The position numbers and the translations under genes were made by a program. A stretch of DNA of 64,000 nucleotides from CAVQCA01 sp963763115 (GTDB taxonomy: Bacteria > Pseudomonadota > Gammaproteobacteria > UBA9214). The DNA lies in the NCBI GenBank assembly GCA_963763115.1, contig CAVXNM010000025.1, forward strand, positions 27,704 through 91,703, read 5' to 3'. This document shows, piece after piece, positions 46,989-55,483 of this stretch (the first letter of the stretch is position 1; every line of letters begins with the position of its first letter). The notes beneath the pieces were generated by a model that was not told the origin of the DNA, did not search any database, and saw only the letters and a program-made list of their open reading frames with translations.

Positions 46989-47499
46989 CCGCGATTGCCC
47001 ACGTGGAAATCCCCTGAGAGTCGGAGTTTCCCGCAGAACAGCTCGGCCCGCAAGGGGCTCGGGCGATCACGGTCCTGCAGTCGCTGGAGCGCTAATACAC
47101 CAGCACGCATACGCAAAGCCCGCTCCGTGCCCGGGAATATGCGGGACTGCGCTGTCTTGCCGTCGCCGCCATGCCGGTGGTCGCACTTACCCTTCTCGTA
47201 GCGTAGTAGCGCACAAGAGTCTCGACTTGAGTACTTTTCCGGTCGTTATCTGAGAAAGTGGAGAACGGCAACTTAGGGTGATTACAGCCATTAGCCACCT
47301 GAAGCTGAATATCCTGCATTAACTTTCCCGTCATTCAGCCCATGACGCATGCCCTCCCCCTAGCCCTTCGCACTGAGTTCTTAGCTCTGAGTTCTGATCT
47401 GCTTCCTACCGCAACCTGGCACTGCGCCCTTGGTGGACGGTTGCTGGGGGCCCTATGGGGAGAAACTGCGGGCGTCGGGCGAAGGGCTCTGGTCAATAA
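46989..47499. other. spacer, partly R2-like
   Basis: No gene recognised. Around 47355-47440 the strings CTAGCCCTTCGCACTGAG, TTAGCTCTGAG and GCACTGCGCCC resemble the R2 repeat tract. Confidence 0.4.
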
Positions 47500-47791
47500 G
47501 GAGCACGTAGTTGTATTCTGTATACAAGCTCATCCAAAGTTCTTGGAGAGATTCCCGGGTCGAGACCGCCCTCGAAGAGGATGATGGTGAGCGCAATGGA
47601 GCCGAAGGCGGCATCAAGGACCATACGCGGGCGAGCGCAACGATCTCCAGGATGGAGCCGAGCACGAGGCCGATGAGCAGGAGCAGGCCCGGCATCCGGG
47701 TCTGCTCGGAGAAAAGGTTGCCGAGGAAACCGAGAGCGGTGATCCCGCCGAGGACGACGAGCAACGAGGGGGCGTGGCAAGTGCGGGCCAA
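47500..47791 (-). pseudogene. CPA-type cation/proton antiporter, N-terminal fragment
   Basis: One frame gives APSLLVVLGGITALGFLGNL, FSEQTRMPGLLLLIGLVLGS; the next gives FGSIALTIILFEGGLDPGI. Together they are the first three helices of a Na+(K+)/H+ antiporter (PSLLLILGxILxLGFLGNLxFxxTxIPxxLxLLxxGLLLGP; ALxIILFEGGL), joined by a frameshift near 47625. The rest of the protein is absent. Confidence 0.7.
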
Positions 47792-47868
47792 CCGACTTGA
47801 CAGGGCGGTACCCGCGGTGCAGCGTGGGCAACCAGAGCAAGGCGATACCCCAGCCCGAGAGCGCTCTG

Positions 47869-49242
47869 ATGCCCCACTACGATACCGCCACGCAGCCGCA
47901 CACGATCCTGGGCCACCCGCCCGGCCTCTTCGTCCTCTTCTTCACGGAGATGTGGGAGCGATTCTCCTACTATGGCATGCGCTCGCTGCTCGTGCTGTTT
48001 ATGGTAGACCACCTCTTCGTGCGGCCGGACGTGGGGCGGCAGGTGCTTGGCTTCAACGCGATCAAGGACGCGCTGGAGGCGGTGTACGGACCGCTGGACA
48101 ACCAGTCGCTCTCCTCGCTGATCTACGGGCTCTACACAGCCTTCGTTTACCTGATGCCGCTCTTCGGCGGCATCATCGCCGACCGCTGGCTGGGCCGGCG
48201 GAAGTCCGTGGTCGTTGGCGCGGTGCTGATGGCCATCGGCCACTTCCTGATGGCCGTGGAGAACCTCTTCTTCATCGCACTGCTCTTCCTGATCCTCGGC
48301 AACGGTGCCTTCAAGCCGAACATCTCCACACAGGTGGGCGATCTCTACCCGCCCGGCGACCCGCGCCGCGACCGCGCCTTCACGATCTTCTACATGGGCA
48401 TCAACCTGGGCGCGTTCTTCTCGCCGCTGGTCTGCGGCACGCTCGGCCAGAAGCTTGGCTGGCACTACGGTTTCGGCGCTGCCGGGGTGGGCATGGTGCT
48501 GGGCCTCGTGCTCTACCTCTGGGGTCGGCGCTTCCTCGCCCCCGAGACCCCGGCGAAGACCAACGTGAAGTGCAAAGAGGAGCGCCGCCCGCTCACCAGG
48601 GACGAGTGGCGCCGCGTCTGGGCCCTGGTCACGCTCTGCGCGTTGAACATCGTGTTCTGGGGCGTCTACGAACAGCAGGGCAACACCATGCAGCTCTGGG
48701 CCGACCGCTACACGAACTGGAACTTCTTCGGTGTTGAGCTGCCCTCAACCTGGTATCAGTCCTTCAACCCGATGATCATCATCATTTTCGCGCCGATCCT
48801 GAACATCCTCTGGGCCTGGCAGGCCAAACGGGGGCGAGAGCCGGGCAGCGTGATCAAGATGGCCATTGGTTGCTTCCTCCTCGGTGCTTCCTTTCTGATC
48901 ATGATCGCAGGCGTACAGGGCATGGGCCCGGAGGATCGTAAGAGCGTGCTCTGGCTGCTCAGCACCGCCTTCGTGCTCACGATCGGGGAGCTGTATTTAT
49001 CGCCGATCGGGCTCTCACTGGTGACCAAGGTGGCGCCCGCGCTCATCGTCTCGACGATGATGGGCGTCTGGTTCCTCTCCAGCTTCTTCGGCAACTACTT
49101 GTCGGGTTTCCTGGGCACCTTCTGGGAGAAGATGCCGCGCGAGGCCTTCTTCGGCATCCTCTGCATGCTGGGCATTGCGGCGGGACTGGCCATCTGGACG
49201 CTCAGCAAGCCGCTGAAGGCGGCGGTTGCGGCACACGATTAG
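47869..49242 (+). CDS. POT-family proton-dependent oligopeptide transporter
   Basis: 457 residues, about 14 TM helices. POT signatures: PPGLFVLFFTEMWERFSYYG with the ExxER motif, GGIIADRWLGRRKSVVVGAV, and FTIFYMGINLGAFFSPLVCG (PTR2 motif 2). Takes up di- or tripeptides with protons across the inner membrane. The ATG at 47869 begins PHYDTATQPH; a longer open frame upstream runs over the antiporter remnant and is not used. GC-rich like the neighbouring operon. Confidence 0.93.
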   Translation: MPHYDTATQPHTILGHPPGLFVLFFTEMWERFSYYGMRSLLVLFMVDHLFVRPDVGRQVLGFNAIKDALEAVYGPLDNQSLSSLIYGLYTAFVYLMPLFGGIIADRWLGRRKSVVVGAVLMAIGHFLMAVENLFFIALLFLILGNGAFKPNISTQVGDLYPPGDPRRDRAFTIFYMGINLGAFFSPLVCGTLGQKLGWHYGFGAAGVGMVLGLVLYLWGRRFLAPETPAKTNVKCKEERRPLTRDEWRRVWALVTLCALNIVFWGVYEQQGNTMQLWADRYTNWNFFGVELPSTWYQSFNPMIIIIFAPILNILWAWQAKRGREPGSVIKMAIGCFLLGASFLIMIAGVQGMGPEDRKSVLWLLSTAFVLTIGELYLSPIGLSLVTKVAPALIVSTMMGVWFLSSFFGNYLSGFLGTFWEKMPREAFFGILCMLGIAAGLAIWTLSKPLKAAVAAHD

Positions 49243-49445
49243 CCATTCGCCCTGCGCGCCCCTGCCCTGAGGTCCTCGAACTCCGTGCTGAGGTCTTAGT
49301 CCAAAGTACCGGGATCGTCGAGCGTCGAACGTCGGACTTAGTTCGCAGTACTACGGACGTCCTCCAGTTCTGCGTTCTTGGCACTACGGCCTGCGCACTG
49401 CGGCCGGAGGACCCGGACCTTCGTGCTCAGGGCGAAGGACTCCGG
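49243..49445 (+). repeat. R2 repeat tract
   Basis: About 200 bp of degenerate strings such as CCTGAGGTCCTCG, GCTGAGGTCTTAG, TTCGTGCTCAGGGC and GGACTCCGGACTTA. It resembles the tracts at 52620, 55080, 58190 and 59290, and is not followed here by an R1 box. Confidence 0.55.
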
Positions 49446-49520
49446 ACTTATTCGACTTCGATATCACAGCTGACAAATTACGTCTTATGAATCGTAGAAA
49501 GAGACAATAATAGATATATC

Positions 49521-49554
49521 GCGGACGTCCGTTCGTTTCCGCCAACCTCCACCA
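49521..49554 (+). ncRNA. tmRNA (ssrA) 3'-end fragment, probable attachment scar
   Basis: GCGGACGTCCGTTCGTTTCC, then GCCAACCTCCACCA, is the T-arm, acceptor 3' strand and CCA of a tmRNA. There is no tag-peptide reading frame or 5' half before it in this window (49445-49520 is short and unlike ssrA). A strong terminator follows. The 3' end of ssrA is a classic integrase target, and such stranded 3' copies mark the far end of an integrated island. Confidence 0.68.
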
Positions 49555-49560
49555 ATTCAT

Positions 49561-49594
49561 AAAGGCCAACCACGCTCGGTTGGCCTTTTTTATT
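49561..49594 (+). terminator. Rho-independent terminator
   Basis: AAGGCCAACC and GGTTGGCCTT pair perfectly around ACGCTC, followed by TTTTTATT. The best terminator in the window. It belongs to the ssrA 3' fragment just before it. Confidence 0.85.
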
Positions 49595-49609
49595 GCGGAG
49601 TACCGCGTG

Positions 49610-49925
49610 TTCGTTCGCGGGGGTTCCTGCGGAAGCCTGCGGACTTCACCTCGGTTCCCGGTGGCCCTTTCAGGACCCCATTCCACTCTCTCCTGGGCCT
49701 TCTTCTCTCGGCCCCGCCTAGAGTCAAAAACTCGAAGTCCGGAAGCACCGAAAATGCGTCCATTAAAATTCCATGACTTTCTCGTGTACTCTTCAAACGA
49801 TTGGATAGCGTCATTGCCTACCCGGAGGAAATTACCAACCAGCGGCTGCCCTGTAGCCCAAACCAAGCGGTGTTGTAGCACTTGCGTGCTCGATACACTT
49901 AATTATGCCAAATGTGGAAAATCGA
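49610..49925 (+). repeat. diverged intergenic duplication, copy 1
   Basis: About 300 bp that match 51260-51575. Shared blocks include CATTGCCTACCCGGAGGAAA, TTGCGTGCTCGATAC, CAAAAACTCGAAGTCCG and TGTGGAAA. Neither copy holds a convincing ORF, but a short plus frame is kept in both (SLPTRRK...PTSG). The remaining spacer to 50177 shows nothing else. Confidence 0.65.
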
Positions 49926-50177
49926 TCGAACAGCCATGCCCTCCTCAGCACTGAATCATGCCGATCGCGACTCTATTTTTTCCCATTGACGCGTTTATTT
50001 TAGTGTTGCTGACACATCAGGGAAACAATAACCCAGTACCCTGCACCGTTCGGTAACCAACGGCGCGTGCTAGCAACGCACAATCGAGCAGAAGAGCGCA
50101 TCGGGGTGTTGTTCACAATCGATTCCTTCGTACCTTGCCCCTGAAGCACGCCCCAGCAGATCGCCAAAGCAGCCCAG

Positions 50178-50534
50178 CTATTCAGCGAGCTGGTTCAGAA
50201 TCGCCTGCTTCTCGGTCTTGTATTCCTGCGGCGTAATGTAGCCGCCGGCCGCCAGCGTATTCAATTGCTGGATTTTCTGCTCCGCCGTCATCGGCGCGGC
50301 GGGAGCCGGCGCCGGCGTCGAAGCCGATGACTTGTGATGCTTTGACTCTCCTTCCTGCTTGTTAGCCGATGCCCTGCCCAGCATTGAACCGGCCAGCAGA
50401 CCGCCGATCCCCCAGATGGCACCATCGCTGTGGGCGGTCGCCAGAGGCGAATAGCCGCCCAGCGAAACGGCGGTGGCAAGGCAGGTCGCCGTCCAGAATT
50501 TCAAACCGAATCGAGACTGTATTGTCGTTTTCAT
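50178..50534 (-). CDS. secreted SHOCT-domain protein
   Basis: 118 residues from MKTTIQSRFGLKFWTATCLA, a signal peptide. A glycine-rich stretch (GAIWGIGGLLAGSMLGRASA) and an Ala/Pro linker lead to the C-terminal SHOCT domain (EQKIQQLNTLAAGGYITPQE, YKTEKQAILNQL). SHOCT domains end many membrane and export proteins; function unknown. Second gene after the secreted protein at 50566, 31 bp apart, likely one operon. Confidence 0.8.
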   Translation of the reverse strand: MKTTIQSRFGLKFWTATCLATAVSLGGYSPLATAHSDGAIWGIGGLLAGSMLGRASANKQEGESKHHKSSASTPAPAPAAPMTAEQKIQQLNTLAAGGYITPQEYKTEKQAILNQLAE

Positions 50535-50565
50535 GGATTGGTCTCCCACTGTGTGAATGGGCGGA

Positions 50566-50991
50566 TCACCGGCAGCGCTGCAGGGCCAGCTTGCTCATCT
50601 GGTCGTCGATGACGGCGACCGCACTGAACTGGTCCTGCTGCATGTCGAGCGGCAACATCCGCATGGAGTAAATTTCGTGGTGTGTATAGTCCTTCAGTTC
50701 GTTGGCGATGTCCTGGAAATACGCCGGTGAGGTAAGCATTTCGAACACCACCACATCATGCTCGATCCGCCAGAAACCGACCGCCTCGATCTTGCCGCGG
50801 CGACCGTAGTCGAAGGTGGCATCCTTGTTCACCGTCAGGTGTTCGGCATTCTCCTTACCGCAGGTGCCGCCCGAATTGATTTCCCATGTTCCCGATAGGT
50901 AGCCCGCCTCGAGCGTGGTTGCGCCGGTGCTCGGGAAAGCGCCTGTCAGGGCGAGGATGGTCAACAACATCAGTACAGGTTTTCGCAGCAT
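50566..50991 (-). CDS. secreted hypothetical protein
   Basis: 141 residues from MLRKPVLMLLTILALTGAFP, a clear signal peptide ending near SALA-like ATT; the ribosome site GGAG lies just upstream. The mature part has SGTWEINSGGTCGKENAEHL, a pattern of small lipocalin-like or THAP-like beta barrels (lead GTW, paired cysteines near CGK and QRC). No named family. Probably periplasmic and co-transcribed with the SHOCT gene. Confidence 0.72.
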   Translation of the reverse strand: MLRKPVLMLLTILALTGAFPSTGATTLEAGYLSGTWEINSGGTCGKENAEHLTVNKDATFDYGRRGKIEAVGFWRIEHDVVVFEMLTSPAYFQDIANELKDYTHHEIYSMRMLPLDMQQDQFSAVAVIDDQMSKLALQRCR

Positions 50992-51054
50992 CGTTCTCCC
51001 CTCCGAAACGTCAATTGATTGTGTTTGTGAACGCCTGTCACGACCGGAAAACAC

Positions 51055-51822
51055 GACCGGCGGATTCAGGGTGATTATCCCTAGTTATCTTCCGCGCTCG
51101 TTCCCCTAAATGGGGCACCAACGTGCGCCCTCTAATTATGGCTCAGTATTCTGCATCCGGTTGCAAAGGACTGTTCTTCTTCGCGTTGCTGCCATGCCCA
51201 AGACCGGAGCACGGGACCCCAGGTTGGGAATCCTAGCGGAAAGGGGCGGAATTAAAGTCTCGAGGAATTATGGGGATTCTGCGGAGTTCGCGATCGAGCC
51301 AGCAGACCCCTTCAACGCGCCCAACGCTCTCTCTTGGCCCTTCTTCTCCCGGCCCACCCAGCGTCAAAAACCCGAAGTCCGCAAGCACCACAAATCCTGT
51401 CATTACAAATCAATGATTTACTCGCGGACTTTTCAAGCGGCTGGATGGCGTCATTGCCTACCCGGAGGAAACAACCTACTTCGGGCTACCCGTCGGCCCA
51501 AATTCAAACGGCCTTGCAGCTTTTGCGTGCTCGATACGGCTAATTATGTCCTGTGTGGAAAGTTGGGTAGCTGCGTCCTGCTACGCGTGGATGGGTCGAT
51601 CGCGACTTCATCCTGGCCCATTAACCATTCTATTCAGGACTATTTCAATGCGGGCGGTATGTTCAATACATGGATCCCAGTATCTTGGGCTGTGGCACTC
51701 CATAAGTGAACGGGAAACTGGACACCGTAACGACACCCCGTAGCAGTCCTCTTAACACCACGTCCGGGCAGGCGAATGCATTCTCAATGCATGTCACAGG
51801 ATCGGTACAGGGCATACCCGAA
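51055..51822. other. spacer with diverged duplication, copy 2
   Basis: No gene recognised; ORFs here (for example 51110-51709) translate the duplicated block and lack any family resemblance. Copy 2 of the duplication is at 51260-51575. The end (51663-51822) is a plain spacer after the cytochrome c stop. Confidence 0.4.
51260..51575 (+). repeat. diverged intergenic duplication, copy 2
   Basis: Counterpart of 49610-49925, in the same orientation; roughly 70-75% alike by eye, with fully identical short blocks of 15-20 bp. Confidence 0.65.
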
Positions 51823-52464
51823 TCAATATGGATGGTCCGGCTCACCGCCACCATCCGGATCGTGAACATCAGTATCATGATGAGTGGCTGCCGCATCACC
51901 GGGGTCATGGTCATGCGCCGCCTCGGAAGCGGCAGGGTGATGCTCGTCGCCTTCCCCTGCCCCGGCCGTCCTGTCCATTTCCTGGTATTGCTCTACGGTC
52001 ATGTGCGGCAGTTTTTCGAGAAATGCCACGATCGCCCAGATCTTGGCATCGCTATGAGTTGGCCCCCAGGCGGGCATGCCGGTCATCTTCACGCCGTTCT
52101 TGGTAACCCAAAACAGTTCCTCGGGTTTCCATTCTTCCACCTCGTCCTGCAGCGTGGGTGGCCTCGGCATCAAGCCTTCGCTGATTTCAGTTGAGTTGAT
52201 GCCCGGCGCTAGATGGCAGCCGACGCACATCTCGCGGTAATGGCGAAATCCTTCCATAACCATCCGGGCATCATCCAGAGGCGGTGCGGTGATTCCCTTG
52301 GCGTGCGCACGCACCGAATTATCCATGGTGGTGCTGAGGATGAATCCCGTTACTGGATTGTGCGGGTTCGTGGCAGCAACATTGATGACCCCGGAGAACA
52401 TCACGACCACACCGGAAATGAACGCAATCACCAACAGCCAGAGAAATCCTTTAATGCATTTCAT
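51823..52464 (-). CDS. membrane-anchored cytochrome c with His/Asp-rich tail
   Basis: 213 residues from the ATG at 52464, with GAGGGGTGGG upstream. One TM helix (GFLWLLVIAFISGVVVMFSG) anchors a periplasmic class I cytochrome c domain: haem site MCVGCHLAPG, axial Met in MTGMPAWGPTH, and IWAIVAFLEKLPHMT. The last 45 residues are extremely rich in His and Asp (DEHHPAASEAAHDHDPGDA), a likely metal-binding tail. Electron carrier; the partner is unknown because it stands alone. Confidence 0.9.
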   Translation of the reverse strand: MKCIKGFLWLLVIAFISGVVVMFSGVINVAATNPHNPVTGFILSTTMDNSVRAHAKGITAPPLDDARMVMEGFRHYREMCVGCHLAPGINSTEISEGLMPRPPTLQDEVEEWKPEELFWVTKNGVKMTGMPAWGPTHSDAKIWAIVAFLEKLPHMTVEQYQEMDRTAGAGEGDEHHPAASEAAHDHDPGDAAATHHDTDVHDPDGGGEPDHPY

Positions 52465-52619
52465 ACCCACCCCTCAAATTTAATGAATTCGTCATTCTGC
52501 ATAGCATAGAACCCTGTTCCCTAAAATCCAGGCTTATGTACCCCACATTTACACTGGGCAATTGCCCTTGCGAAGCGCTGAAGCGGTCTGCTGCGCCGGC
52601 ATGAACCTGTTTTACGGTA

Positions 52620-52808
52620 CCAGCATACCTGAGCCCTAAGTTCCTCGTCCGATCCTTTAGCCCTACGCCCTGCGTCCTGCGTCTGTCCTGCGTCCTGCGT
52701 ACCGAGGACTTCGTACTCAGCGCCCAGTACGCCGTATCACCTGCAATGACAGGAACCAAGTCCTTTCCAGACGTTCCCATCCTACAATTGGACTTCAGCT
52801 GTCGGCCA
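52620..52808 (+). repeat. composite R2 + R1 repeat
   Basis: An R2 tract with near-tandem CCTGCGTCCTGCGT and CTGAGCCC / CTCAGCGCCC strings (52620-52735) is followed by ATGACAGGAACCAAGTCCTT and an R1 box at 52770-52808. The long minus ORF 52451-52978 across it is only a translation of this repeat. No gene in 52465-52989. Confidence 0.65.
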
Positions 52809-52989
52809 ACTCCGGTCATAGCCCTAATCGCTGTCGATGACCGGAATACCGAAGAACCGGTCATTGGCTTAACAAATAAAAACACGAAGAAGCGGGGTCC
52901 CTGGGCTGCAATCACCAGGCTAAAGTAGTCATTTCCGATTTCGTCAAAAAGTATCTCAGATACAGAAATAGTTGCCACTCATGATAGCC

Positions 52990-53799
52990 CTACGGGAATC
53001 TGCAGTATTCAGAAGCGACACATTTAATGATTCGTTGCCGGCGTGCAAATGGCATAGTCAGTTTATCGAGCGCCTCATGACCGCGCGTGACATGTGGTTT
53101 CCAGTCCTTGCCGAGGTTCACTACAATCAGGTCTCCATTCTGTAGGGGGAAATCATTTCCATCTATGGCAAGTACTGGACCGCGATACTTGTACTGCAGG
53201 GTTAGCACCTTCTCGTCAGATCCCGGAGTGATAAATCCATTGTCGTCTAGCTGTTTCCAACGAACAATAAAAGCTCCTCCACCTGCATAATCCCAGCCGA
53301 CTGCTGGCGGAGGGTGAATATAGATATAGAAGCGATATACGCATGCATCTGAATCAGAAGTGGTTTGGTTACCCTTCCAGTCGGTCATGCATCCTTTCAG
53401 TACTTTTAAGACCCCCCTTTCGACAGTCGTATAATCGTGAGAACTCGTAATTTGCACATGCAAGTACATTTCATTCGTTGCCGCAAGGTAACCAGAATGT
53501 GCCACCACAAAAAAAGAATATCCGCCGAGCAGAATGGTTGGGATTGTGTAGATGTATAGAAATAATCGCCATCTATAAGCCGTGGGTGGATATATGGTTT
53601 GCCCGACTAGAGCGGATAGACCTGCGCAGACTAAGAGCCCTGCGGGGATGTGCATAGTCAACGCATCCAGCGGGCCGAGCGCGGCTCCTATACCTACAAC
53701 GGAAGACGCCAACAGACCCAATACCAGAAGTATTGGGCTTAAAGTCCACATCAGCATTCCAAACTTGCTTCGTCGAATATTCATTGCCATTTTCGACAT
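52990..53799 (-). CDS. membrane protein of unknown family
   Basis: 269 residues. N-terminal TM helices: LMWTLSPILLVLGLLASSVV, MHIPAGLLVCAGLSALVG and LFLYIYTIPTILLGGYSFFV. They are followed by a soluble domain of about 150 residues (YLHVQITSSHDYTTVERGVL; CVYRFYIYIHPPPAVGWDYA; FIVRWKQLDDNGFITPGS), probably periplasmic beta structure. Two late cysteines. I do not recognise it. A start at the second or third Met (MAMNIRRS) is possible; the upstream ribosome site is poor. Confidence 0.65.
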   Translation of the reverse strand: MSKMAMNIRRSKFGMLMWTLSPILLVLGLLASSVVGIGAALGPLDALTMHIPAGLLVCAGLSALVGQTIYPPTAYRWRLFLYIYTIPTILLGGYSFFVVAHSGYLAATNEMYLHVQITSSHDYTTVERGVLKVLKGCMTDWKGNQTTSDSDACVYRFYIYIHPPPAVGWDYAGGGAFIVRWKQLDDNGFITPGSDEKVLTLQYKYRGPVLAIDGNDFPLQNGDLIVVNLGKDWKPHVTRGHEALDKLTMPFARRQRIIKCVASEYCRFP

Positions 53800-54035
53800 A
53801 CGGTTTAATGTGGCCGGTCCACATATATCAGGGAGCTATAACGCTGGCGGCTCTCAGTAGAGCATCATGACCAACGAATCGCAACTCAATATCGGTCATC
53901 CGAATAAAATGCTCAGGAATTTGTCTGGGGAGGTCCGGTATGGAGCAGTAACCTGCCATTCCCGGCTTTCCTGCCGATGTCGCAAATGCCGCAACTCCGG
54001 ACGTTTCAGCCTCCTATGAAAATCGGTTGCTGTCA

Positions 54036-54141
54036 TTCATAACGTGAGGCTAAGGCGACCCCAAACCGTGCCGCGCCAAGACCGAATATAACCACTGCAG
54101 TGAGTGCGCGGTTTGGGGTCGCCTTGAACCTTTTGTTAACT
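54036..54141 (-). repeat. attC-like recombination site E
   Basis: On the minus strand, AGTTAACAAAAGGTTCAAGG starts a long palindrome with arms GGCGACCCCAAACCG and CGGTTTGGGGTCGCC, ending CTTAGCCTCACGTTATG. Outer boxes GTTAAC and CGTTATG, inner GGTTCAAGGCG / CGCCTTAGCCTC with an unpaired base: a convincing attC. The cassette gene's stop (54136-54138) lies in its first box. Confidence 0.8.
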
Positions 54142-54720
54142 GCTTGTCGCTGTGTCGTTTTGGTCCGCTTTGTTGCTGTTACCAAGACTGGAAACTTGTA
54201 CCGCCCATTTTTTTCCGAGTTCGGTAAGTTCTACATAATCAGATAGGTCGAATGTCCTATCACTGGTAAGATCGGCCACATTACCTTTGCCCGTCATTTT
54301 GATAAGTGCGATAGATCGTAATCGACGTAGCTCGTTCCTTAATGTGCTACCTCCCTTGTAATTCGAGGCAGTTCTATTCAACAAATTGATCAGATGAACT
54401 TGTTCTGTTTTAGGTAAGAGCAACGGAAGGATTAGACTAATTGTATCTAGTGCTTCGGACTGTTTGAGTTGATGTTCCCTCACACGTTCTAAAAGTTCCA
54501 GTTTGAAACTAGATAATTCGAGTAGTTTTAACCTTTTCAGATTGTCGGGAGCAATAAGCAAAGTTACGACAGCGGAAAGGACGACTAACATAAGCAAGTG
54601 CGTTGCCGAAAGCTGTTGCGATTCGGGGATGCGTCCCATTACGACAAGAATGGTGTAGATGATTCCAGCTGCCGCCAGTGCGACCGCTATCAATATTCTT
54701 AAAAAAACCCGTATATTCAC
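54136..54720 (-). CDS. integron cassette membrane protein
   Basis: 194 residues. Two TM helices (LIAVALAAAGIIYTILVVMG; HLLMLVVLSAVVTLLIAP), then a charged helix (LKRLKLLELSSFKLELLERV), a probable coiled coil, and a C-terminal domain resembling a winged helix (TLRNELRRLRSIALIKMTG; LSDYVELTELGKKWAVQVSS). AT-rich relative to its neighbours. A GTTAGAT box at 54728-54734 just before the start and attC E at its end delimit a complete cassette of about 690 bp. Function unknown; it could be a membrane effector with a sensor tail. Confidence 0.78.
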   Translation of the reverse strand: MNIRVFLRILIAVALAAAGIIYTILVVMGRIPESQQLSATHLLMLVVLSAVVTLLIAPDNLKRLKLLELSSFKLELLERVREHQLKQSEALDTISLILPLLLPKTEQVHLINLLNRTASNYKGGSTLRNELRRLRSIALIKMTGKGNVADLTSDRTFDLSDYVELTELGKKWAVQVSSLGNSNKADQNDTATSS

Positions 54721-54734
54721 TGGATGAATCTAAC

Positions 54735-55079
54735 GAAAAATATTTTGCAGTTAACAGCTATTAAACAGGCAAAAAGGTCCGTATAGCAGGAAGTGCAATC
54801 ATTGTACGTATTTCTACGTATCGCTTTGATTACATGGCTGATTGGTATATTCCGGTCAAGATATCAGAAAACGCAGGTGCTGACAGGGAATAGCTCCAGC
54901 CCTTTATCGTTTCGAGAGGGCTCCCAATGACCGGATGGTCCGGAAACAGTACATCCAAGACATGGACGCCGTCACGCCTTATGACCGGATTGGGTCGTAC
55001 CCTGACGAACAGATTCTACAGATGAACGTCCGGTTCTGAGCGGCAACCTGTCGTTTACGCCGGTTATATTGACGGTCCT
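54735..55079. other. spacer without recognisable gene
   Basis: No coding frame. 54955-55060 holds sequence resembling fragments of the dispersed intergenic repeats (ATGACCGGATTGGGTCG; GAACGTCCGGTTCTGAGCGG). Confidence 0.4.
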
Positions 55080-55192
55080 GCCCTCGCACCGAGGACCGAG
55101 GACTGAGATCTAAGGTCTGAGCACTCCGTCCTGAGCACCAAGACCCCAGTCCTCGGCACCAAGCACTACGAGCGAAGTACCCCGTTCAATTC
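55080..55192 (+). repeat. R2 repeat tract
   Basis: Consists of strings such as CGAGGACTGAGATCTAAGG, TCTGAGCACTCCGTCCTGAG and CACCAAGACCCCAGTCCTCG; the last also occurs at 59322-59342. Confidence 0.65.
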
Positions 55193-55219
55193 ACTCCGCA
55201 ATCAAGGTAAAGTTCCCTG

Positions 55220-55483
55220 ATGCTGAGGCAAATGACCATCGCCGACATCATCAAAAATGTCCTCAACAAAGATTATTTAGTGGAGCAAGCTGCCACGGAT
55301 CTTGGTGAGCTGATGAATGAGCTGGAACTCATAAAGCGCAGATATGGCACTGACTCCCCTCGTCTCACAGAGCTGGAGTCGATCATCCCGGTACAGGAAA
55401 AGCTCGCTGTGAGGAAGCTGCGCGGTGACCAGGCCTTTGAACAACTGGCACAGTTAGATATCCGGCTGGAACAGCATGACTGA
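55220..55483 (+). CDS. small helical hypothetical protein
   Basis: 87 residues, all helical and probably a coiled coil: MTIADIIKNVLNKDYLVEQA, then DLGELMNELELIKRRYGTDS, then RLEQHD. No family recognised. Overlaps the start of the nuclease gene by 8 bases, implying coupling. A ribosome site is unclear (AAGGTAAAG before the ATG). Confidence 0.55.
   Translation: MLRQMTIADIIKNVLNKDYLVEQAATDLGELMNELELIKRRYGTDSPRLTELESIIPVQEKLAVRKLRGDQAFEQLAQLDIRLEQHD

Noticed and set aside
51110..51709. A 199-codon ORF in the spacer
   Set aside because: No recognisable family; it passes through the duplicated block, and the same frame in the other copy is interrupted.
52451..52978. A 175-codon minus-strand ORF
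   Set aside because: It runs through the R2/R1 repeat; its text (MGTSGKDLVPVIAG) recurs in another spurious ORF at 59232-59426, showing it is translated repeat, not a protein.
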